Assembly: GCF_020731355.1 (NCBI RefSeq)
Contig: NZ_JAJFZK010000019.1
Coordinates: 1-53,947, forward strand
DNA from: Bacillus sp. REN16
Lineage (GTDB): Bacteria > Bacillota > Bacilli > Bacillales > Bacillaceae_L
Direction: 5' to 3'
Length of the DNA stretch: 53,947 nucleotides
Shown here piece by piece: positions 9,226-16,357 of the stretch. The position numbers and the translations under genes were made by a program. Within the stretch, counting starts at the first letter, position 1. Every line of letters starts with the position of its first letter. The notes under the pieces were generated by a model that was given only the letters and a program-made list of their open reading frames with translations, was not told the DNA's origin and ran no database searches.

Positions 9226-10827
9226 TTAGTATTCTATCATTCTTTTATCTTGATAAGGAAAAATATTTATTGTTTCAGCACCAATTGACTCAACCTTCCT
9301 AATCTCTAAACGGACACCTTCAACTTCCTTTAATTCGATGATCTGTGCTCCATTAGAAAGTAGCTCAGTTAAATCAGAATTTGCCAAGGTTTCTCGTAAT
9401 ATTTGCCTCAATTTTTTCCCTGCACTAATATGAAAAACAGCAAGTCTCCTTCCTGCCTCGAAATATTTCATCGCTTTTTTCTCATCATTTTTGGTTAAAA
9501 TCATCAAAAACTCAAAAAATTCCTTTTTATTTTGCAATTTGAAAGATGTGGGCTTTAGAAGATTCTTTATTTTGGCCTCATTTATAGTAATAAGCCCTTT
9601 TCTCTTTAATATTTTACAAAATCCTTCTATAGTAAGTTTTTCGGTTTTGCTCAAAAGAAAGCTTTTTAGTTTTGCTTGGCGTTGCCTATAAAGTTTAATA
9701 TTCTGGTGTTCATATATTTTATCTGCCATTCGTTCGACAAGCCCTTCATCATTTATAGAGCTTAGAATCAGTGAATCACCAGTAACTATTTCATTTACAC
9801 GTTTTCTTTTAAAATCATGGTCTTCTGTAATGACATCGTGTTGCCCCCTTGAGATACGAATAAAAATGAATTTATCACCATGCAGTTCAAATGCTTTAGC
9901 AGGTACCATGTCCTTTTCCAAATCATTGTTAGACCCATCATTAAATTGAAAAGAAGTTATTGTTTCAGAAATAAATCCGATAAAAGCGGAAGAAAAGATA
10001 GGCTCTTCAATTTGTTCCTCCGAAGCAATCAATTCTTCCAAAATATCGTTCTTTTGTTGTCCTTGTTTTTCAAAGAACTGTTCTGCTCGATGGGGAGTAT
10101 AAATAAAGTGCTCATCCTCATATTCCATATTCTTGTACAAAGTCGAAAAAACAGGGAAGGGCCAATCATCAAAAAGTGGGTTTTTTACAATCTTATTTTG
10201 ATATATATCCCTGCTGATAAATGCTGTTATTCTAGATTTCGGGATGTTATTAAATGAAGGATGAAAATAACTCTCATTCCCCATGAAAATTACATAATCA
10301 AAAGTATTCTTTTCTTCCTTGAATGTTTTTTCACCCATAAATGTAATATTAAAACCATATAACTTAGATAATATGTAGTCTTTTTCTGGTGAATTCATCT
10401 CTCTTTTTGATACAATGCAATATGTATAAGAAGTGTACCTAAAAATATTTTGTTTAAGGCACTCAAATAATGCATTTGATTCATGGGTATGTAAGAGTTG
10501 CAATACTTTTAATATTTTCTCAAATAATTCTTCATATTCCAGATTCAATAATTTCCCCTGTTTTAACATATCCTCCAAAGAGGAAAGGAGTTCTTGGGAA
10601 ACAATTTGATCATATGGAAGAATATTAATTGATAATTGATAACGAACTTTTTTAAGGTAGTGCGCTAATTTTGCATAAGCCCTTGTTTCAACAACGGGCC
10701 CTAAATCTTTAAAAAAAGTCCTGAATACATGCTCAAACTGTATATAGAGAGGGTCAGAGACAGAGAAATATCGAACCTTATAGTGTAATGAATGATTTAC
10801 TATTCTTGAAATATCTGTTATTCCCAT
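9226..10827 (-). CDS. DISARM-associated protein, possible DrmE C-terminal part
   Basis: A 533-residue protein that I do not recognise by motif. Its place directly upstream of drmA is where class 2 DISARM carries drmE, whose function is unknown. I see no phospholipase-D HxK motif pair, so it is not an obvious DrmC. The middle holds SRGQHDVITEDHDF followed by NEIVTGDSLILSS, and the C-terminal third is helical and lysine-rich. The start at 10827 follows GGAGGAGAGTAAAA; the longer frame to 10848 overlaps the preceding gene without need. The preceding gene stops two bases earlier, so the two are tightly coupled. Together they would be about 846 residues, which could fit a split DrmE. Confidence 0.6.
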   Translation of the reverse strand: MGITDISRIVNHSLHYKVRYFSVSDPLYIQFEHVFRTFFKDLGPVVETRAYAKLAHYLKKVRYQLSINILPYDQIVSQELLSSLEDMLKQGKLLNLEYEELFEKILKVLQLLHTHESNALFECLKQNIFRYTSYTYCIVSKREMNSPEKDYILSKLYGFNITFMGEKTFKEEKNTFDYVIFMGNESYFHPSFNNIPKSRITAFISRDIYQNKIVKNPLFDDWPFPVFSTLYKNMEYEDEHFIYTPHRAEQFFEKQGQQKNDILEELIASEEQIEEPIFSSAFIGFISETITSFQFNDGSNNDLEKDMVPAKAFELHGDKFIFIRISRGQHDVITEDHDFKRKRVNEIVTGDSLILSSINDEGLVERMADKIYEHQNIKLYRQRQAKLKSFLLSKTEKLTIEGFCKILKRKGLITINEAKIKNLLKPTSFKLQNKKEFFEFLMILTKNDEKKAMKYFEAGRRLAVFHISAGKKLRQILRETLANSDLTELLSNGAQIIELKEVEGVRLEIRKVESIGAETINIFPYQDKRMIEY

Positions 10828-10829
10828 TT

Positions 10830-11771
10830 TTACTCTCCTCCTCTCCATGCTGTTAATTCCAAATTCCCCGGAGCTTTGGGGATACTTGCTACAACATCCA
10901 AAAAATCACTGGCAACTGATACGTCTCTTGAATCTATGATTCTATTCAATAAATCTATTCCTGAAAATAAGGATTCCATGGAAGCGGTTCGCTCCAAAAG
11001 TATTATACTTGGGTTCCCCATCTTTCGATACCATGATTGGGTAAACGCTTGCACTCCGTCAAAAATTAAAAAGGTTTCAGGGCTTATATCAATAGAATCA
11101 ACACGAGTTCCCGACGAAACAATCTCTGAAACAAATGAACTTTGAGCTCCGAACATGGATTTTGGTAAAAGCCATTGCGACAATGGATACCCTTTTTCAA
11201 ATTCATAACGCATTTCTTTTTTTAAACGCTTTTCATTTCCTATAAATAAAATATTAATCTGTGATTTCCTCAGAATGTTGTCGATGTTTGCCTTATTATA
11301 AAAACTGTAAATTGGCGTTTGAAGGTAAGATGTTTTTATTATACGATTTCTTTTATACTTAACCTGATCTGGTGCAACACGAATATTACGCCATAATTGT
11401 GTTCTTGTAAGAGTAATTGTTTCGGGATTTTTTCCTTTACTTAACAATAAGGGATATCCATCAACATTAAAACCCTCGAATGTGTAGGCTTTTTCTTTTT
11501 TTGTATTTGGTGCCTGATAAAAAATTAATGTTCCTGGATTGAGTTCTTTTAAAATATCACCCTCATTTTTTGAAATATCTAACGAATAAAGTTTGTCACA
11601 AATCCCAAGGCCAATCCCAGCAGCAATATAGTGTAGAAAGGGAACACTCAAGCAAAGCGTGATTTTATTCCTTTCATCCAAATTTGCTTCGTAAAAATGT
11701 CTTCCAATATTCAAATAGAAAGAAAGCCAACTTTCTTCAGTTATCTCATCTTCAATATTATTGAATTTCAT
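10830..11771 (-). CDS. DISARM-associated protein, possible DrmE N-terminal part
   Basis: A 313-residue protein with no motif I can name. It has a predicted alpha/beta character, with strands such as INILFIGNE and FLIFDGVQAF followed by NPSIILLERTAS, which reads like a nucleotide-binding or inactive helicase-like core without a canonical Walker A. The start at 11771 was preferred to the GTG at 11780 because AAAAAGGTG sits at the right distance. It is coupled to the next gene by a two-base gap and stands at the head of the drmA-drmB operon. By position it is a candidate for the first half of a split DrmE. Confidence 0.55.
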   Translation of the reverse strand: MKFNNIEDEITEESWLSFYLNIGRHFYEANLDERNKITLCLSVPFLHYIAAGIGLGICDKLYSLDISKNEGDILKELNPGTLIFYQAPNTKKEKAYTFEGFNVDGYPLLLSKGKNPETITLTRTQLWRNIRVAPDQVKYKRNRIIKTSYLQTPIYSFYNKANIDNILRKSQINILFIGNEKRLKKEMRYEFEKGYPLSQWLLPKSMFGAQSSFVSEIVSSGTRVDSIDISPETFLIFDGVQAFTQSWYRKMGNPSIILLERTASMESLFSGIDLLNRIIDSRDVSVASDFLDVVASIPKAPGNLELTAWRGGE

Positions 11772-11779
11772 AAAAAACA

Positions 11780-11816
11780 CCTTTTTAATTATATTTTAAC
11801 AAAATTACCGGGTAAT
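11780..11816 (-). promoter_or_regulatory. putative operon promoter with palindromic operator
   Basis: Upstream of the 313-residue gene a TATAAT box is visible on the minus strand. Just upstream of it lies the 13-base palindrome ATTACCGGGTAAT (11804-11816), where a -35 element would be. A repressor binding there would block transcription. No protein is assigned to it; the HTH of the divergent methylase or the adjacent small protein are candidates. Confidence 0.45.
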
Positions 11817-11819
11817 CAT

Positions 11820-12185
11820 TTAATCATTTTTGAATGTTTTAAATTTTCGATACTCTTTAATCTCAAATTTTTCAGCAGCTGATGTTTTGAATAAAAACTC
11901 AAGATTAAAATCATCCGAAATATTATTCATATTATAAATAAGAATAATATCAATCCCCTTTTTCTTTTCCAATAAACTAAACAATCCTTCAGATGAGCCC
12001 TCAAAATCCACAATTCCCTCAATAAGGTTCCATTTTTGTTGGTTTACGAACTTTTTCATTTCTTCTAATTTTTCATTTATGTCTTGACACATTTGTCCAT
12101 ATATTACAACATTTTTGATAGGAACCCACCTCAATTCCTTTACACTCTTTACATTAATTATACAGTATCTTATCTTATTTAACAT
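11820..12185 (-). CDS. degenerate serine-recombinase-like small protein
   Basis: Up to 121 residues resembling only the N-terminal catalytic domain of serine recombinases: VVIYGQMCQD, then a helix EKLEEMKKFVNQQKWNLIEGIVDFE and the strand GIDIILIYNMNNISDD. In true recombinases the first motif reads like YARVSTD with a catalytic serine; here that place seems to hold a cysteine, and no DNA-binding C-terminal domain follows. The start is uncertain: the ATG at 12185 has no ribosome binding site and a TATAAT box lies inside the frame, so translation may begin further in. It leads the DISARM operon, so a regulatory role is possible but unproven. Confidence 0.55.
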   Translation of the reverse strand: MLNKIRYCIINVKSVKELRWVPIKNVVIYGQMCQDINEKLEEMKKFVNQQKWNLIEGIVDFEGSSEGLFSLLEKKKGIDIILIYNMNNISDDFNLEFLFKTSAAEKFEIKEYRKFKTFKND

Positions 12186-12226
12186 TAACCCGACATTTAA
12201 ACATCTTCTTTGGGAGCAAATAACTA

Positions 12227-12256
12227 TTGACGAAAATATGTTCTGTTTGCTATGAT
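12227..12256 (+). promoter_or_regulatory. putative promoter of the methylase gene
   Basis: TTGACG (12227-12232) and TATGAT (12251-12256) are separated by 18 bases, and the methylase start lies about 45 bases further. It faces away from the DISARM operon, so the two gene sets are divergent. Confidence 0.5.
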
Positions 12257-12301
12257 TATGTCAAAATCATTCCCAGCGAATGAACGAAAGAGTTGGTGGA
12301 A

Positions 12302-13585
12302 ATGAATCATAAGATCAATGAATTTTCAATTCTAAGAGAAAGATCCGGCTATTCTGTCAAAGAAACTGCTAAACTCTTAGGAAAAAGCGAAAGAACTATT
12401 TATCGGTGGGAAAAGGGCGAAAATACTCCTGATCCAGATTTATTTAATCTACTTAAAATAATTGCTGACCCAAAAAACAATGAATATAATGTTAAAGCAC
12501 CAAACTTTAAATTTATTGATTTATTTGCGGGAATTGGCGGACTTAGACGTGCATTTGAATCAATAGGTGGAGAATGTGTATTCACTAGTGAATGGGATGC
12601 AGCATGCAGAAAAACTTATCAAGCAAACTACGAATGTACTCATGATATTGTAGGTGATATTAGAGACATTGATTTAGAAAGCATGCCAAAATTTGATGTA
12701 TTATTAGCTGGGTTCCCCTGCCAACCGTTTTCTATTGCTGGAGTATCAAAGAAAAAATCACTTGGTAGACCTGACGGCTTTAGGGACGATACACAAGGAA
12801 CACTTTTTTTTGATGTTGCTCAAATTTTAGAATTTCACCGACCAAAAGCGTTTTTGCTTGAAAATGTAAAAAATTTAGTAAGCCATGATAAAGGTCGAAC
12901 TTTTAAAATTATTTTGCGAACTTTACAAGATGAATTAGGTTATAATGTAGACTACAAAGTTATTAATTCAAAAGGTTGGGTTCCACAAAATAGAGAAAGA
13001 ATTTTTATCGTTGGATTTAGAGAGGATTTAGGTTTTTCTTTTGAAAACTTCATTCCAAAAGATCCGAAAAATGGTCCTAAACTGAAAACAATTCTACACC
13101 CCGAAAACGGTCGTGAACTCCCTGAACCTCCATTTACCGATATAGAAACAGGAATGGTCAATGAAAAATATACTCTCAGTGACAAACTCTGGAGTTATCT
13201 TCAAAACTATGCCGAAAAACACCGACAAAAAGGAAATGGTTTTGGTTATGGTTTAAATGGACCAGAGGATGTTGCAAGAACTTTGTCCGCCAGATATTAT
13301 AAAGATGGATCAGAAATTTTAATAAAACAGGATGAAAAAAACCCACGCAGGCTGACACCACGAGAATGTGCCAGATTAATGGGGTTTGATCATGATGGTA
13401 AAAAACCATTTACTATTCCTGTTTCTGACACACAAGCATACAAACAATTTGGAAATTCTGTTGTTGTTCCAGTAGTTGAAGCTGTTGCCCTATATATGTT
13501 TCCTTACATCATAAGAGCTACGAAAGACCCATCCTTAGAGAGGAACGGACAACTTGATATTTTTAAAATACTTGAACACGCCTAA
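12302..13585 (+). CDS. HTH-fused DNA (cytosine-5-)-methyltransferase
   Basis: A 427-residue m5C methyltransferase of the Dcm/M.EcoRII type. An XRE-like helix-turn-helix (about 8-53, with KETAKLLGKSERTIYRWEKG) precedes the catalytic fold: motif I DLFAGIGG (73-80), motif IV GFPCQPFS with the catalytic cysteine at 140, motif VI ENV (187-189), motif VIII QNRERIF, and motif X QFGNSVVVP near the end. An N-terminal HTH lets such enzymes repress their own promoter, as in M.SsoII-like systems. It protects host DNA from the endonuclease encoded next and could also be the self-marking methylase of the DISARM genes opposite, since class 2 DISARM uses an m5C methylase. The ATG at 12302 was chosen over the upstream TTG. 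Confidence 0.9.
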   Translation: MNHKINEFSILRERSGYSVKETAKLLGKSERTIYRWEKGENTPDPDLFNLLKIIADPKNNEYNVKAPNFKFIDLFAGIGGLRRAFESIGGECVFTSEWDAACRKTYQANYECTHDIVGDIRDIDLESMPKFDVLLAGFPCQPFSIAGVSKKKSLGRPDGFRDDTQGTLFFDVAQILEFHRPKAFLLENVKNLVSHDKGRTFKIILRTLQDELGYNVDYKVINSKGWVPQNRERIFIVGFREDLGFSFENFIPKDPKNGPKLKTILHPENGRELPEPPFTDIETGMVNEKYTLSDKLWSYLQNYAEKHRQKGNGFGYGLNGPEDVARTLSARYYKDGSEILIKQDEKNPRRLTPRECARLMGFDHDGKKPFTIPVSDTQAYKQFGNSVVVPVVEAVALYMFPYIIRATKDPSLERNGQLDIFKILEHA

Positions 13586-13608
13586 TATATAATATATTGG
13601 GCCTTTTT
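13580..13608 (+). terminator. intercistronic terminator between methylase and endonuclease
   Basis: GCCTAATATAT and ATATATTGGGC pair (one G-T) and are followed by CTTTTTCTT. The methylase stop codon lies inside the stem. It would dampen endonuclease expression relative to methylase. Confidence 0.6.
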
Positions 13609-13648
13609 CTTAAGTGTAATATCAAAAATATTTCAAGGATGTTGAAAA

Positions 13649-14872
13649 ATGAAAAAAGGATTTCTTTCCCAATATTTTGAAGCAATTGCAATTAAAAGAC
13701 TTAGTTCAGTGGAAGTAGACATTCATAAGTCAAATCAGCATGAGTTTAATGGAAGCAAACCACTTCGGAATTTATTTGGAAGTTACCGTTTAAATGAGTA
13801 TCCTGTTACATTTTTATGGCTTGGTAGTGAAAATGAAGGTATTACTGAAGAGGGTCATGTAACTTGGTATGATGCAAGGGAAAAACACCCAACTCGCTCT
13901 GAATGGAGATTGTACTTTAAGAGTAATCCTGTTATAGATTGGGCACAAGAAGGTGATTTATTAATTGTAGCAAGAAGACCCAATGACCAGGTTTATTTGA
14001 TCGTTGTAAAGGCTGATTCTACATTTGAAAACCAATTATTATGGCTTTTTGGCGTTATAGATGAGATAAGCTTTAATTTTAATTTCCAACCAATTGAGGA
14101 TGGACATGATCCCAAAGTAGATTTTGCAGTACGCTATATCCTTGAAGAATTGGGCATTGAAATCCAAGATCCAGACTCAGTTTTAATCGATACAATAATT
14201 GAACCATACATAGAAAAAGGGTTTCCTACCACAAAAGAATTTTCTATCATCGCTAGAAATTCACTTAATGATGCTAATCCCATTGAATATCCAGATTTAA
14301 CATTGGTAAAATGGATGGAACAAGAGGAAAAGTTATTTAAAAGACTTGAAAGATACATCGTGCAGGATAAAATTAACCAAGGATTTAATAATGCTGGAGC
14401 AAATGATATAGAAGATTTCATAAAATTTTCATTAAGTGTTCATAACCGAAGAAAGTCACGAGTTGGTTATGCCTTAGAAAATCACTTAGAAGAAATTTTC
14501 ATTCAAAATGACATAAAACACACAAGAGGTGCAGTAACAGAAAATAAATCTAAACCAGACTTTCTCTTTCCTGACATTTCATTTTATAAAAACCCTGATT
14601 TTCCTGTAAGCAATTTAACGATGCTAGGGGTGAAATCTACCTGTAAGGATCGTTGGCGGCAAGTATTGTCTGAGGCTGCACGAATTGATACAAAACATCT
14701 ACTAACCCTTGAACCTGGAATTAGTGAAAATCAAACTAAAGAAATGCAATCTAGTAATCTTAGATTAGTTTTGCCTAAGCTACTGCATGACACCTATAGT
14801 ACAGCGCAGAGGTCTTGGTTAATAAATCTTGAGGAATTTATTAACCTTGTAAAAGACCGCCAAATGGGTTGA
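13649..14872 (+). CDS. EcoRII-type type II restriction endonuclease
   Basis: A 407-residue endonuclease, close to the about 404 residues of EcoRII. The C-terminal domain carries the EcoRII-C signature: Tyr313 in DISFY, then Lys329 and Lys333 in LGVKSTCKDRWRQ. The spacing of 16 and 4 residues is identical to the catalytic Tyr308/Lys324/Lys328 set I recall for EcoRII. A typical LTLEPGISENQ segment follows. The N-terminal half corresponds to the effector-DNA-binding domain of type IIE enzymes. CCWGG is the likely target by analogy, not by proof. The ribosome site AAGGATG precedes the ATG. It lies 63 bases after the methylase gene with a terminator hairpin between. Confidence 0.88.
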   Translation: MKKGFLSQYFEAIAIKRLSSVEVDIHKSNQHEFNGSKPLRNLFGSYRLNEYPVTFLWLGSENEGITEEGHVTWYDAREKHPTRSEWRLYFKSNPVIDWAQEGDLLIVARRPNDQVYLIVVKADSTFENQLLWLFGVIDEISFNFNFQPIEDGHDPKVDFAVRYILEELGIEIQDPDSVLIDTIIEPYIEKGFPTTKEFSIIARNSLNDANPIEYPDLTLVKWMEQEEKLFKRLERYIVQDKINQGFNNAGANDIEDFIKFSLSVHNRRKSRVGYALENHLEEIFIQNDIKHTRGAVTENKSKPDFLFPDISFYKNPDFPVSNLTMLGVKSTCKDRWRQVLSEAARIDTKHLLTLEPGISENQTKEMQSSNLRLVLPKLLHDTYSTAQRSWLINLEEFINLVKDRQMG

Positions 14873-15040
14873 TAGGGTAAATATACCATACTTCCTTTTA
14901 TTGGATTTGGATTTTTATTATCAAACAAAAAAAACCTTTTGAATAAATTTTTTAAAGTTAGGTTCTCTCATTCATTTTTTTATTTTTCATATTTAAGTCA
15001 GTTTTTACTTTATAATTCCTTATACCACAGCACAATTAAA

Positions 15041-15071
15041 TTAAAACCACCCTTTGGGTGGTTTTAATTTT
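15041..15071. terminator. bidirectional terminator between the endonuclease and mcrC
   Basis: TTAAAACCACCC and GGGTGGTTTTAA form a perfect stem with A and T runs on either side, so it can serve both converging transcripts. Confidence 0.8.
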
Positions 15072-15148
15072 CTCCTTATTCAGGTTCAACATACAAAAAA
15101 CATAATAAAAAACAGCCAGCTAAAATATTTACGCAGTGAGGTCAGGCT

Positions 15149-16357
15149 CTAGAATAATATCTCCCTCAAATCTTCAATAGTACGCTCAAAATTATCAATT
15201 CTAACCGTATGCATTTCTATAGTTTTATCTGTATCAACAACTTCCCAAATTGGAAGTTCTTGCTCAGCTTCTTGTTTTGGGTAGAGTAATATGCATCGGG
15301 TTGCTTGTTTATATGCTGTAACATAGGCATACATTTGATAGATGTCGGCTTGATTATAGTTGCTTCTACCCTGATATACTGCACTTTTCCATTTCGTGTC
15401 TAGTATGATTTCTTCATTAATCACAAAGTCAGGTTTTAATAGGATATTCCTTTTGCCGCTCTTTTTATTGCGCAGCAATCGTTTTTCGGCATGTTGACTA
15501 ATTACACGATCAAACCCAACGACATTGATTAAGGCCACCTCAATATATTTCTCAAAAAGAAGATTCATCGGAAACAGAAAGGAAAAGGATGAAGATCTCT
15601 GTCCTCGACTATATATGGATGCATGTTCAATAATTAATTTTGCAAATAAAGCAGCATCTCGAAAACGCTCATTTTGTCTATCCAATTTAATTTGATTGAT
15701 TGTAGCAGAATCAAAACGAATCAAGTCCACATTTTCCAAATACCCTAAACAACGTTCTAATTGCAATTTTAAAGATTGCATGTTTATATTTTTCCGTATA
15801 ATCATTAGTGCAGCCTTAAATAGCTGGTTTAACAGATTATTTTCGGAATGTTCATCAAAACTACAATATGCTCTTGTTTTAATAAAGGCATTTCTTCCAA
15901 TATGCTCTTTCAATTGAAGTTTTCCTTTTAATACATAAAGATTGTCTGTATGCGTTTCATACGTCTTATACACACCTTTTTTTAATTCGTTTAATAATCT
16001 TTCCAAGAATGCAGTCAGAAAAGCGGAAAGCAAATCGCTAAATTCTGACCCATTCTTCACCTTTTCATAGAAAGAAATTGGAAGAAAATTTGTGACAGAC
16101 AGCATGGTTAATAAGGCTTTTCTTTCATCTTCTTTTGAAAGATTGATTTTTGGTAAAATCTCATAGCGAACATCCGAACATTGAATCACTCCTACAAAAT
16201 TAATAAATCTACATCTTTTATACTTTAGATCTAATACATCATCATTGGGATACTTTTCTTCAATATATCTTATTAGCTCCTCGTATTGTACAGGTGTAAT
16301 ATCTTCTTCTGATATCCAATCATACGATTCTCTAACAATTATTGTTTCCTTACTCAT
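15149..16357 (-). CDS. mcrC: McrC, nuclease subunit of McrBC type IV restriction
   Basis: A 402-residue McrC protein. It provides the PD-(D/E)XK nuclease that cuts modified DNA when driven by the McrB GTPase. The N-terminal part carries the typical RYEILPKI segment of the family. The nuclease core is visible as KPDFVINEEIILDTKWK, with Asp310, Asp320 and Lys322 as catalytic candidates, followed by QADIYQMYAYV. It overlaps the end of mcrB by 8 bases and an AGGAGC site lies within the end of mcrB, so the pair is translationally coupled. Confidence 0.88.
   Translation of the reverse strand: MSKETIIVRESYDWISEEDITPVQYEELIRYIEEKYPNDDVLDLKYKRCRFINFVGVIQCSDVRYEILPKINLSKEDERKALLTMLSVTNFLPISFYEKVKNGSEFSDLLSAFLTAFLERLLNELKKGVYKTYETHTDNLYVLKGKLQLKEHIGRNAFIKTRAYCSFDEHSENNLLNQLFKAALMIIRKNINMQSLKLQLERCLGYLENVDLIRFDSATINQIKLDRQNERFRDAALFAKLIIEHASIYSRGQRSSSFSFLFPMNLLFEKYIEVALINVVGFDRVISQHAEKRLLRNKKSGKRNILLKPDFVINEEIILDTKWKSAVYQGRSNYNQADIYQMYAYVTAYKQATRCILLYPKQEAEQELPIWEVVDTDKTIEMHTVRIDNFERTIEDLREILF

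Noticed and set aside
9226..10827. Assignment as DrmC (PLD protein)
   Set aside because: No HxKxxxxD motif, single or paired, is visible.
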